The translations under genes were made by a program, and so were the position numbers. This document shows positions 44,009 to 52,425 of a stretch of 64,000 nucleotides of DNA, piece after piece. Under the pieces are notes generated by a model that saw nothing but the letters and a program-made list of their open reading frames with translations, was not told where the DNA came from and did not search any database. Source of the DNA: Pseudomonas palmensis (lineage in GTDB: Bacteria > Pseudomonadota > Gammaproteobacteria > Pseudomonadales > Pseudomonadaceae); contig NZ_JAFKEC010000005.1 in assembly GCF_017848315.1 (NCBI RefSeq), positions 124,001 through 188,000 of the forward strand, in the 5' to 3' direction. Numbering within the stretch: position 1 is the first letter of the stretch; each line of letters starts with the position of its first letter.

Positions 44009-44943
44009 TGATCAATCTGAGCGTACAGGTCGGCGGGTTGCGCCTGAAGAACCCGGTGATGCCGGCATCGGGCACCTTTGCCGAAGAGCTTGCCCACCTG
44101 CTGGACTTCAACCAGCTGGGTGCACTGGTGACCAAGACCATCACCACCGAAAAGCGCAGCGGCAACCCGATGCCGCGGGTCTGCGAGCTGAACGACGGGA
44201 TGATGAATGCCATCGGCATTCCCAGCAAAGGCGCGCAGCTGTTCATCGACAAGGTGGTGCCGTTCTACCGCGACTACGACGCGCCGTTGATCGTGAGCAT
44301 TTCGGCGCCCACGGCCCAGGGCTTTGCCGACCTGGCGGCGCGGCTGAGTGATGTGCCTGGTGTGGCCGGCATCGAGGCCAATATCTCGTGCCCCAACCTG
44401 GAAGCGCATGGCCAGTCGTTCGGCATGCAGGCTGAAAGTACCCGCGACGTGGTGGAGCTGATGCGCCAGGTCACCTCGTTGCCGCTGTGGGTCAAGCTGA
44501 CCCCCAATGCCGGCGAGGTGGTGCCGGTTGCCCTGGCTGCGCAGGAGGCCGGGGCCGATGCCGTCGTGGTGGGCAACACGCTGCTCGGGTTGTCGGTGGA
44601 CATCGAGCGAGGCCGCGCGCGGCTGGGCAACTTCATGGGCGGCATATCCGGCGCCGCCATCCGCCCGCTGATGGTGCGCCTGACCTATCAATGCGCCCAG
44701 GCGCTGGAAATTCCGGTGATTGGCTGCGGTGGCATTGCCACGGCCGACGATGCGCTGGAGTTCATCTATGCCGGTGCCTCGGCGGTGCAAGTGGGTACGG
44801 CCACCTTCCTGCACCCGAAAACCATGAACACCATGGTGTCTGAACTGGAGGCCTACTGCCGGCGCAAGGGCGTTGCCTCGATCAGCACCCTGATCGGCGC
44901 CCTCGACGATTTGCCCGCCGAGCCGTTTGGAGCCTTGCCATGA
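44008..44943 (+). CDS. PyrD-like class 1B dihydroorotate dehydrogenase, catalytic subunit
   Basis: A 311-residue FMN TIM-barrel enzyme interconverting dihydroorotate and orotate. Catalytic Cys128 is in NISCPN (class 1; class 2 has Ser), FMN/substrate Lys163 is in WVKLTPN, Lys43 in TKTITTEKRSGNPMPR, and GCGGIATADDALEF holds the FMN phosphate. It overlaps pyrK by one base and the M20 gene by four (44940-44943). As the pair lies with carbamoylase and dihydroorotase genes and an importer, the reductive (catabolic) direction is inferred. It lacks the ferredoxin part of PreA-type dihydropyrimidine dehydrogenases, which argues against uracil. Confidence 0.9.
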   Translation: MINLSVQVGGLRLKNPVMPASGTFAEELAHLLDFNQLGALVTKTITTEKRSGNPMPRVCELNDGMMNAIGIPSKGAQLFIDKVVPFYRDYDAPLIVSISAPTAQGFADLAARLSDVPGVAGIEANISCPNLEAHGQSFGMQAESTRDVVELMRQVTSLPLWVKLTPNAGEVVPVALAAQEAGADAVVVGNTLLGLSVDIERGRARLGNFMGGISGAAIRPLMVRLTYQCAQALEIPVIGCGGIATADDALEFIYAGASAVQVGTATFLHPKTMNTMVSELEAYCRRKGVASISTLIGALDDLPAEPFGALP

Positions 44944-46196
44944 TCGCGCAATGGCCTGAACAGGCCGCCAGACTGTTCGACACCATCGCCGCCTTGTCAC
45001 GCGATGCCCAGGAGGGGATCACCCGCGAAAGCTACGGCCCCGGCGAGAGTGACGCCATCGCCTGCCTGAGCGACTTCGCCTTGACCCAGGGGCTGGAGGT
45101 GGCAACCGACCGTGCGGGCAACGTGATCTTCACGCGCAAGAGCGACAATGGCCAGCCCGCACTGTGGTACGGCTCGCACCTGGACTCGGTGCCCCAGGGC
45201 GGCAACTACGACGGCCTGGCCGGCGTTGTGGCGGGCCTGCTGTGCCTGTGCCGGCTCGACCGCGAGGGCGTGGCCACGGCGCAGCCGGTGCGGGTCATCG
45301 GGCTGCGTGGCGAGGAGAGCGCCTGGTACGGCAAGTCGTACATCGGTTCGCGTGCGCTGGTCGGCGGGTTGAGCGAGCACGACCTGCAGCTGACCAACCG
45401 CTTCAGCCAGCGCACCCTGGGCCAGGCCATGCAGGCCGTGGGCGCCGACCTGGCAGCGATTGGCCGTCGGCAGTGGCTGGTCGATCGCACCCAGTTTGCC
45501 GGCTATCTGGAAGTGCATATCGAGCAGGCGCAGTCGCTGGAGCGCATGGGGCAGGCCGTGGGGATCGTGCCCGGCATCCGCGGCAACCTGCGCCATAACC
45601 AGGTTCGCTGCCTGGGCGAAGATGGCCATTCGGGCGCCGTGGCTCGGGAGGACCGCCACGACGCCGTGTTTGCCGTGAGCGAGCTGGTGGCCCGCATCGA
45701 CCAATGCTGGCGCGAGTACCTCGCCGCCGGGCGAGACCTGGTGGTTACCGTCGGCACACTGGGGACCAACGCGGCGCACCATGCCGTCTCGCGTATTCCC
45801 GGCGAGGTCAGGTTCAGCCTCGAGATGCGCAGCCTCGACATGGCCACGCTCGAGGCCTTTCACGCGGTTGCGCTGCACGAGGCAAAGGCCATCGAGCAGG
45901 CCCGCCAGGTTCGCTTCGAGTTCGACCTGCGTATCGACACGGCCCCGGCGGCCATGCACGCCCCCTGGGTCGAGGCGCTGGTGCGCCAGGCCCGCCAACA
46001 AGGCTGGCAGGGCGTGCTCACCCCCAGCGGGGCCGGCCATGACGCTGCGGTTTTCGCCAACGTCGGCATCCCCAGCGCCATGCTGTTCATCCGCAACCAG
46101 CACGGCTCGCACAACCCCCACGAGGCCATGGCCCTGGACGACTTTCTGGTGGCCACCGAGGTGCTCTACCACACGACACTGGAGCTGACACCATGA
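44940..46196 (+). CDS. M20-family N-carbamoyl-amino-acid hydrolase (probable ureidosuccinase)
   Basis: A 418-residue binuclear metal amidase of the hydantoinase/carbamoylase group. Metal-site motifs: His80 and nearby Asp (YGSHLDSV), Asp91 (GNYDGL), Glu125-Glu126 (RGEESAWYG), HIEQA near 195 and the late HGSHNPHEAM. It opens N-carbamoyl compounds to amino acid, CO2 and ammonia. Coded between PyrD and dihydroorotase, N-carbamoyl-L-aspartate (ureidosuccinate, EC 3.5.1.7) is the natural substrate, giving aspartate. Allantoate and beta-ureidopropionate are alternative ligands of the family. ATGA-type overlaps join it on both sides (44940-44943, 46193-46196). Confidence 0.85.
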   Translation: MIAQWPEQAARLFDTIAALSRDAQEGITRESYGPGESDAIACLSDFALTQGLEVATDRAGNVIFTRKSDNGQPALWYGSHLDSVPQGGNYDGLAGVVAGLLCLCRLDREGVATAQPVRVIGLRGEESAWYGKSYIGSRALVGGLSEHDLQLTNRFSQRTLGQAMQAVGADLAAIGRRQWLVDRTQFAGYLEVHIEQAQSLERMGQAVGIVPGIRGNLRHNQVRCLGEDGHSGAVAREDRHDAVFAVSELVARIDQCWREYLAAGRDLVVTVGTLGTNAAHHAVSRIPGEVRFSLEMRSLDMATLEAFHAVALHEAKAIEQARQVRFEFDLRIDTAPAAMHAPWVEALVRQARQQGWQGVLTPSGAGHDAAVFANVGIPSAMLFIRNQHGSHNPHEAMALDDFLVATEVLYHTTLELTP

Positions 46197-47551
46197 GCGT
46201 ACCCAGCAATGCCTGGCTGATCCGCAACGCGACCCTGGTCAACGAAGGCCGCACCTGGGCGGCCGATGTGCGGCTGCGCGAGGGCCGCATCGACTGTATC
46301 GGGCAGGTCCTGCAGCCGCTTGCCGGGGAGGGCGTGATCGAGGCACACGGCCTGTGGTTGCTGCCGGGAATGATCGACGATCAGGTGCACTTCAGGGAGC
46401 CCGGCCTGACCCACAAGGCGGACATCGCCAGCGAGTCGCGGGCCTGTGCCGCGGGCGGCATCACCAGTTTCATGGAGATGCCCAACACCAACCCGCCCGC
46501 GCTCGATCGGGCCAGCCTTGAAGCCAAGTACGCCATCGCCGCCGCATCGAGCGCGGTCAACTACGCCTTCTACATGGGGGCAAGCAACGACAACCTGGCT
46601 GCCATTCGCGCCATCGACCCGGCCAGCACGCCAGGGCTGAAGGTGTTCATGGGGGCCTCGACCGGCAACATGCTGGTGGACGACCCCGAGGTATTGAACG
46701 AGATATTCCGGGTTTCGCCGGTGCCGATCATCACCCATTGCGAAGACACGCCCATGATCAATGCCGAGCTGGAAAAGGCCAGGGCGCGCTTTGGCGAGGA
46801 CATTCCGGCCCGCGAGCACCCGCTGATTCGTTCGCGCCAGGCGTGCATCAGGTCCACTCGGCTGGCCATCGAGCTGGCGCGCAAGCACGGCACGCGCCTG
46901 CATGTGCTGCACATCTCCACGGCAGAAGAGCTGCAGCTGTTCGAGCCCGGCCCCCTCAGCGGCAAGCGCATCACCGCCGAAACCTGCGTGCACTTTCTGC
47001 ACTTCACCGATCACGACTACGAGCGGCTGGGCTTTCTGATCAAGTGCAACCCGGCGATCAAGTCGGCCAGCGACCGCGACGCCATCGTCAAGGCGCTGGC
47101 CGAAGGTCGGCTCGACGTGCTGGCGACCGACCATGCCCCGCACCTGCTCGAAGAAAAGCGCAGCACCTACGCCAAGGCGCCGTCAGGCATTCCGCTGGTG
47201 CAGTACGCGCTGCAGGCCGCCCTGGAGCGCGTCTTCTGCGGGGAGCTGAGCCTGGAGCGCCTGGTCGAGGTGGTCAGCCACGCACCGGCGCAGCTGTTCC
47301 AGGTCAGTGGCCGGGGCTACCTGCGCGAGGGCTACGCCGCCGACCTGGTGCTCGTCGACCCGCAGCGCCCGCACCGGGTGAGCAATGACCAGGTGCTGTC
47401 CAAATGCGGCTGGACGCCGTTTGCCGGTACCGAGTTCTCATCGAGCATCGTCGCCACGTTCGTCAATGGCGAACGGGTGTGGGACGGCGCCACGGTGAAC
47501 AGTGCAGTCCGTGGGCAACGACTTTCCTTCAACCGCGCCACGCCTGCCTAG
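46193..47551 (+). CDS. Dihydroorotase, Bacteroidetes-type (catabolic?)
   Basis: A 452-residue cyclic amidohydrolase. DDQVHFREPGLTHKADIASE at about 62-81 is the dihydroorotase substrate motif (FREPG), with Gln64 where most class I enzymes have the first His of HxH; I recall the same form in Bacteroidetes dihydroorotases. Further metal and substrate sites are THCED, VLHIST and TDHAPH (Asp). It opens dihydroorotate to N-carbamoylaspartate, the forward step of degradation. The start overlaps the M20 stop. Dihydropyrimidinase or allantoinase is less likely because of FREPG. Confidence 0.87.
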   Translation: MSVPSNAWLIRNATLVNEGRTWAADVRLREGRIDCIGQVLQPLAGEGVIEAHGLWLLPGMIDDQVHFREPGLTHKADIASESRACAAGGITSFMEMPNTNPPALDRASLEAKYAIAAASSAVNYAFYMGASNDNLAAIRAIDPASTPGLKVFMGASTGNMLVDDPEVLNEIFRVSPVPIITHCEDTPMINAELEKARARFGEDIPAREHPLIRSRQACIRSTRLAIELARKHGTRLHVLHISTAEELQLFEPGPLSGKRITAETCVHFLHFTDHDYERLGFLIKCNPAIKSASDRDAIVKALAEGRLDVLATDHAPHLLEEKRSTYAKAPSGIPLVQYALQAALERVFCGELSLERLVEVVSHAPAQLFQVSGRGYLREGYAADLVLVDPQRPHRVSNDQVLSKCGWTPFAGTEFSSSIVATFVNGERVWDGATVNSAVRGQRLSFNRATPA

Positions 47552-47577
47552 TGGCGCAACAAGAGGTACGAACAACG

Positions 47578-47907
47578 ATGAATTTTCATGAAATGGTGCA
47601 ACGCTTCGCCGCCGCGCTACCGGGCACCGACTCGTTCAAGCAGGCCAACGCCGACTGTGAGGCCATCATCCGTGACGAGCCGTTCCAGGCCGGCGCGGCC
47701 TTTCTGGTCGCGGGCTTTTGCCGCAGCTACGTGCTCATCTACGAGGATCAGGGGCTGGAGCACGACTTCGCCCTGCGCAACCAGCGCCAGCTGCTCGAGT
47801 ACATGAACAGCCTGCAGGCGGCCCTGGCGACGTGCGATCACGCGATTGCGCACCAGGCACTGATCGAGGTGGTGACCCATTACGCCAGGAGCGAGCGGAT
47901 TTTCTAG
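47578..47907 (+). CDS. Small soluble protein ending the orotate-type operon
   Basis: A 109-residue helical protein with no signal peptide or membrane part. It begins MNFHEMVQRFAAALPGTDS; the middle has VAGFCRSYVLIYEDQGLEHDF and a Leu/Gln-rich helix (NQRQLLEYMNSLQAALATC). Conserved-looking His, Cys and Asp are scattered. AGAGG precedes the ATG, and only 26 bases separate it from dihydroorotase, so it is in the operon. I do not recognise the family; a subunit, chaperone or feedback protein is possible. Confidence 0.75.
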   Translation: MNFHEMVQRFAAALPGTDSFKQANADCEAIIRDEPFQAGAAFLVAGFCRSYVLIYEDQGLEHDFALRNQRQLLEYMNSLQAALATCDHAIAHQALIEVVTHYARSERIF

Positions 47908-47946
47908 GGCGGCGGCTGGCGGCGCCAGCAGGCCGGAGCCAACGGC

Positions 47947-48849
47947 CTAGAGCGCCGTCCAGGACTGCCTCGAAGCCTGCAGCTGGTTCTTGATCCAGTT
48001 GGTAAAGGCCCGCACGGCGGGCCGCTCGCACTTCTGCAGGTCGGTGACCAGGTAGTAGCCGCGGTGCGAGTGGATGACGATATCGAAGGGGCGCACCAGC
48101 AGCCCCTTGGCCATGGAGTCGCCACACAGCAGGTTGTCGCCCATGGCAACGCCCTGGGCCGCGATGCACGCCGCCTGTGCGCAATGTGCATCGGAAAACA
48201 GGATGCCCGTGGCCACGTTCAGCTCCGGGGTGTTCGCCGCCGCCTGCCACACCCGCCAGTCGCTGTAGTCGCTCATGTGCAGCAATGGGAACGCGGCCAG
48301 GTCCTGCGGGGTCTTGAGCCCGCCCAGGGCGTTGATCAGCCGCGGGCTGCAGACCGGAAAGTAGTTCAGCGCCGCTATCTGTTCCACCTGCATGCCAGGC
48401 CAGTCGCCGATACCGTAGGAGATGAACAGGTCGGCGTTGTGGTTGCTTACGTCATCCGCCGTGGTCGGTGTGACCATGTGCAACTGGACCTGGGGGTATT
48501 CCTTCACGAAGCCGCCGATGTGATGGCACAGCCAGTAGGTGGAAAACCCCGAGCTGCAACTGATGGTCAACTTGCCATACACCTCCTGGTCATCGACCCG
48601 CCGGCCTGCATCCTCCAGGTTGGCCAGCAGGCGCTGGATCTCCCGGGCGTAGCGTTCGCCGCGAAACGTCAGCGAGATACCCCGGCCCTGGCGCTCGGTC
48701 AGGGCAAAGCCGAGGGTGTCCTCCATGCCCGTGATCTGATGGCTGATGGCGCTGCGGGTGAGGTTGAGCTCAAGCGCCGCGGCAGTCACGCTGCCCAACC
48801 GGGCAACCGCTTCCAGGGCACGTAACGCGGGCATCGAGGGTAGACGCAT
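47947..48849 (-). CDS. LysR-family regulator of the arginine-type cluster
   Basis: A 300-residue LysR protein: helix-turn-helix at about 1-62 (MRLPSMPALRALEAVARLG, then NLTRSAISHQITGMEDTLG), GcvA-like group. The effector domain follows from about 90. The ATG at 48849 has GGAG upstream. It is divergent from the M20 gene at 48998, and motifs in that gap recur before the AruI-like gene, so it likely runs the whole 48998-61083 block. The last 38 bases separate it from the orotate-type operon in convergent orientation. Confidence 0.87.
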   Translation of the reverse strand: MRLPSMPALRALEAVARLGSVTAAALELNLTRSAISHQITGMEDTLGFALTERQGRGISLTFRGERYAREIQRLLANLEDAGRRVDDQEVYGKLTISCSSGFSTYWLCHHIGGFVKEYPQVQLHMVTPTTADDVSNHNADLFISYGIGDWPGMQVEQIAALNYFPVCSPRLINALGGLKTPQDLAAFPLLHMSDYSDWRVWQAAANTPELNVATGILFSDAHCAQAACIAAQGVAMGDNLLCGDSMAKGLLVRPFDIVIHSHRGYYLVTDLQKCERPAVRAFTNWIKNQLQASRQSWTAL

Positions 48850-48867
48850 GGGGCGCTCCACTGACTT

Positions 48868-48933
48868 ATTGTTGAGCAAATATAAACATTAATGGCGAAA
48901 TAAATCGATTGTCGTATTTTCTGGTTCAACAAT
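48868..48933. promoter_or_regulatory. Candidate LysR sites in divergent gap
   Basis: ATTGTTGA (48868-48875) and its reverse TCAACAAT (48926-48933) flank TCGATTGT (48905-48912) in an AT-rich divergent gap. TCAACAAT and TCGATTGT recur 4.6 kb downstream before the AruI-like gene. LysR regulators usually bind such paired arms at divergent promoters. Confidence 0.45.
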
Positions 48934-48997
48934 ACTAGGCAGGCCCTGCGGGTCCGAGCCGCTCAGCGGGGTCACATACCAATAAGGAATGCCCTGC

Positions 48998-50581
48998 ATG
49001 ATCGAGCCCAAGGCCTTTGCCCAGAACTGGGTGGACCAACAGCAAACGACCCTGTCCGACTGGCACCAGGTGATCTGGCATTATGCCGAGCCGGCCTTTC
49101 GCGAGTACAAGTCCTGCGCCTGGTACGTCGAGCTGCTGCGCAGGCAAGGGTTCGAGGTGGAGGAGGGCAGCGGCGGCATGCCTACCGCCTTCTGCGCCAC
49201 GTTTCGCAACGGCGACGGCCCTGTGCTGGCGACCTACGCGGAGTACGACGCGGTGCCGGGCAACAATCAGGCGGCGACCACCCGGCGCCAGCCGCGCGAA
49301 GGGCTGTCGCGTTTCGCCCCGGGGCATACCGACCCTCATTCGGCGCTGGGCATCAGTGCCCTGGGTGGCCTGCTGGCCGCCAAGGCCGCCATGCTCGAAC
49401 ATGGCCTCGCGGGCACGCTGAAATTCTTCGGCGAGCCGGCGGAAAAGCTGCGCGCCTCCAAGCCGGTGCACGCGGCCAAGGGCTATTACGATGACCTGGA
49501 CGCGGCCATCAGCTTCCACCCCACGTACATGCTGCCGCTGAACAACACCACTACCTGGGATACGCACTGCGGCATCGCCTACGCCTACATCTATACCTTC
49601 ACCTGCGATTCGCCCCAGGACTGGATCGCAGCGGACAAGTACAGCCCGATCCCGCAGAACCACCTGGCCGCCAGGGCGCCTGGGGCCAACGACGCGCTGG
49701 TGCACTTCTATACCCTGAACGAGAGCATGCGCCGCTCCACGTTGCCGTTCACCGGGCTGTGGAGCTACAACGAGGCGATCCTCACCGCCGGCCAGGCCAC
49801 GGCCGACAACCTGCCGCCGCACATCGCGCAGATCCAGTACCTGTCGCGCTGCGACTCGCTCGAGCAGGCCGAGGCCATCTCCCAGGTGATGGACAACAAC
49901 GCTGCCGCCGCCGCCCTGGCCACCGGCTGCCAGTGGAACAAGACCTGGGTGTGCAAGTCCCGTGGCGGGCTGCCCAACCATGTGCTGGCGCAGGCCACCT
50001 ACGACAACCTGCAGGCCATCGGCGCCCCCACCTGGGACGACGAGGCCATCGCCATCGCGCAGCAGATCCAGGGCAACCTGGGGCTCGAACCCATGGCCCG
50101 GCCGTTTCTGCCCGAAACCGAAACCCTGATCGACCCACAGGAGTGCGAGCGCCTGCTGCGCCAGCAGATGCCCGCCTGGCAAAAGCACCTGACCTCGGAC
50201 GACTACCCCGAATACACCTGGCATTGCCCGACCGTGCGCCTGCTGGTGGCCCGCCCGATGCTCTCGGCACCGCCTGGCTACACCTACCCGGACTGGGTGC
50301 CCAATGCCCTGGGCGGCATCCGCCAGACCATCGACCCGATGATCCAGGTGGCGGCCAAGACCATCGGTGCCACCCTGATCGACCTGCTCACGCGGCCCGA
50401 GCTGCTGGCCGCCGCCCGCCAGGAATTCACCGAGCGTACCGGCGGCGGCATTGGCGGCACACGCTGGCAGGCGCCGCTGCTACCCCGGGACTTCAAGGTC
50501 CCGCATGACTTCCGCTGGCCCGAATACATCCGCACCGCCCGTGGCGAGGAGTGGTGGATTCCGGCCCGGGACGACGAATAG
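48998..50581 (+). CDS. M20-family amidohydrolase (AbgB-like)
   Basis: A 527-residue metal-dependent amidase of the AbgB/M20 type. YAEYDAVPGNNQ (metal Asp), HTDPHSALGISALGG, FFGEPAEKLRASKPVHAA (metal Glu) and ISFHPTYMLP are typical. The protein is longer than AbgB by about 50 residues. AAGGA with nine bases before the ATG at 48998 decides the start; an ATG three codons upstream sits directly on the site. It probably removes an acyl or aminobenzoyl-like group from an amide. With AruH/AruI downstream, an N-acyl-arginine or a guanidino amide is a guess. First gene after the LysR divergent promoter. Confidence 0.85.
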   Translation: MIEPKAFAQNWVDQQQTTLSDWHQVIWHYAEPAFREYKSCAWYVELLRRQGFEVEEGSGGMPTAFCATFRNGDGPVLATYAEYDAVPGNNQAATTRRQPREGLSRFAPGHTDPHSALGISALGGLLAAKAAMLEHGLAGTLKFFGEPAEKLRASKPVHAAKGYYDDLDAAISFHPTYMLPLNNTTTWDTHCGIAYAYIYTFTCDSPQDWIAADKYSPIPQNHLAARAPGANDALVHFYTLNESMRRSTLPFTGLWSYNEAILTAGQATADNLPPHIAQIQYLSRCDSLEQAEAISQVMDNNAAAAALATGCQWNKTWVCKSRGGLPNHVLAQATYDNLQAIGAPTWDDEAIAIAQQIQGNLGLEPMARPFLPETETLIDPQECERLLRQQMPAWQKHLTSDDYPEYTWHCPTVRLLVARPMLSAPPGYTYPDWVPNALGGIRQTIDPMIQVAAKTIGATLIDLLTRPELLAAARQEFTERTGGGIGGTRWQAPLLPRDFKVPHDFRWPEYIRTARGEEWWIPARDDE

Positions 50582-50593
50582 CCGACCGGCGAC

Positions 50594-50612
50594 GGCGCCT
50601 GCGGCGCCTTTT
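50594..50612 (+). terminator. Short hairpin with T run between the two amidohydrolases
   Basis: GGCGCC-TGC-GGCGCC followed by TTTT, 13 bases after the M20 stop. The stem is only six pairs, so it may lower rather than stop transcription into the next gene. Confidence 0.45.
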
Positions 50613-50674
50613 ACCCAACCTGGTTTTCTTGGACTGGTGCCGCGCGGCGGTGCCATGCAAAGGTGTTCCCTGCG

Positions 50675-52411
50675 ATGAGTGCGATGACCGATTACCGCTC
50701 CAGCCATGTGCCCGGCCCCCAAGGCGCCGCCGACCTGGTGTTTCTGAATGGCCGCATCTATACGGTCGATGAGTCTGCCCCCTGGGCCGAAGCCGTGGCC
50801 ATTCGCAATGGCAGCTTCGTCGCGGTGGGCAGCAACGACGAGGCGAAGGCGTTCGTCGGCCCGCGCACCCAGGTGGTGGACCTGGACGGCCGTTTCGTGA
50901 TGCCGGGTATCTACGACATGCACACCCACCCGGACCTCAAGCTTGCGCCCGGGTACTCCGGCTACCTCGAAGTCGGCGTCAGCGATCCGACCCCGGAGCA
51001 GGTGCGCCAGGCCATTCTCGACTATGCGGCCGAGCACCCGGGCGACGGCTGGGTGTATGGGCAGTACTTCGTGCGCTACACCTTCAAGCAGGCCGGGCTG
51101 GTGCCGTCGCGGCAATGGCTGGACAGCGTGCTGCCGGACCGCCCGGTGGCGATCCTGGATCGCTCCTGGGGCTGCATGATGGTCAACTCCAGGGCGCTCG
51201 AGATCGCCTGGATCGACGCCGACACCATCGACCCGCGCCACGGCTACATCGAGCGCGACAGCGTCACCGGCGAGCCGACCGGCATCCTGGTGGACGGTGC
51301 CTATGCACTGATGCACGCCGCCATGCCGCCCACGCCGCAACACGCCCTGAAGCGTGCCTACCGCGAAGGGGTGTGGTTCCAGAGCGGTCATGGGGTGGTG
51401 GGCACCAAGTATGTGCACGTGTGCGAGCACCGTCTCAATGCGCTCAAGGCCATCGACCAGGCGGGCGAGCTGTCGGTGCGCGTGGAGGCCGCGATCAGCT
51501 GGCAGGACGACATCTTCCCGGTCAAGCGGCGCTGGGAGCTGCTGGCGGGTGAGCGTCACTTCTATCGCAGCGCACGGCTCAACGCCAATGCGGTCAAGTT
51601 CCACTTCGACGGCACCCACGAATCGCGCTCGTCGTACCTGTCCAGCGCATGGCCGGGGGAGGAGCGCTGGCGCGGCCACCTCAACCTGACCCCCGAGCAC
51701 ATCACCGACATGGTGGTGGACATGGACCGCCGGGGTATCCGGGTCATCGCCCATTGCACCGGTGACGGCGCCTCCGACCTGTTCCTCGATGCCGTGGCCA
51801 TGGCGCGGGCCAAGAACGGGCCCGACGGCGTGCGCCACCAGTGCGCCCACAGCACCACCTTGCTGGATGCCAACCTGCCGCGTTTTGCCGCGCTCAACGT
51901 CACCGCCGAGTTCTCCCCGGTGGGCTGGTTCCCTTCATCGTTCGCCAACGCCCGCGCCGTGTTCGGCGAGGACCGCATGCAGCGCGCCTACAACTTCAAG
52001 GGCGTGTTCGAGCATGGCGGCGTCGCGGTGATGGGCACCGACTGGCCGGTGTCCAGCATCAACCCCTGGGTCGGCTTCGAGGCGATGGTCACCCGGCAGA
52101 ACCCGTTCGGCGAGGAGCAGGGCAGTTTCTACGGCTCGCCCATCAGCCTGGAGCAGGCCATGCGCGTGATGACCATCAACGGGGCGTGGTGCATGGGTAT
52201 CGAGGACAAGGCCGGCTCCATCGAGACGGGCAAGTCCGCCGACCTGATCGTGCTCGATCGCAACCTGTTCGAGGTGGAGCCCAAGGGCAACATCCACAAC
52301 ACCCAGGTGCAGATCACCGTGCTCGAAGGTGAAATCACCTGGGACCGCAACGGCGAGTTCGATGCCGGCACCCACGCGGCCACCTGGCGCCGTGAACTCC
52401 CCAACTTCTGA
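50675..52411 (+). CDS. YtcJ/NfdA-like amidohydrolase
   Basis: A 578-residue amidohydrolase-superfamily enzyme. The metal site opens with DMHTHPDLK (HxH), later HCTGDGASDLFLDAV and QCAHSTTL give His ligands, and MGTDWPVSSINPW the catalytic Asp. The family contains N-substituted formamide deformylase and many unknown amidases. The ATG at 50675 follows AAGGTG by nine bases; a GTG four codons before is weaker. Probable partner of the upstream M20 enzyme in taking apart an N-substituted amide, with the COG0523 GTPase right behind. Confidence 0.85.
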   Translation: MSAMTDYRSSHVPGPQGAADLVFLNGRIYTVDESAPWAEAVAIRNGSFVAVGSNDEAKAFVGPRTQVVDLDGRFVMPGIYDMHTHPDLKLAPGYSGYLEVGVSDPTPEQVRQAILDYAAEHPGDGWVYGQYFVRYTFKQAGLVPSRQWLDSVLPDRPVAILDRSWGCMMVNSRALEIAWIDADTIDPRHGYIERDSVTGEPTGILVDGAYALMHAAMPPTPQHALKRAYREGVWFQSGHGVVGTKYVHVCEHRLNALKAIDQAGELSVRVEAAISWQDDIFPVKRRWELLAGERHFYRSARLNANAVKFHFDGTHESRSSYLSSAWPGEERWRGHLNLTPEHITDMVVDMDRRGIRVIAHCTGDGASDLFLDAVAMARAKNGPDGVRHQCAHSTTLLDANLPRFAALNVTAEFSPVGWFPSSFANARAVFGEDRMQRAYNFKGVFEHGGVAVMGTDWPVSSINPWVGFEAMVTRQNPFGEEQGSFYGSPISLEQAMRVMTINGAWCMGIEDKAGSIETGKSADLIVLDRNLFEVEPKGNIHNTQVQITVLEGEITWDRNGEFDAGTHAATWRRELPNF

Positions 52412-52425
52412 GGCGGGCCGTTTTG

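Noticed and set aside
43178..44943. PyrK/PyrD-like pair as a PreT/PreA dihydropyrimidine dehydrogenase for uracil.
   Set aside because: PyrD lacks the ferredoxin part of PreA and has the class 1 PyrD Cys and dihydroorotate motifs; dihydroorotase stands beside it.
43459..45000. A 513-codon minus-strand frame across pyrK, pyrD and the M20 gene.
   Set aside because: It is Arg/His/Gly-rich without motif and lies against three well-formed coupled genes.
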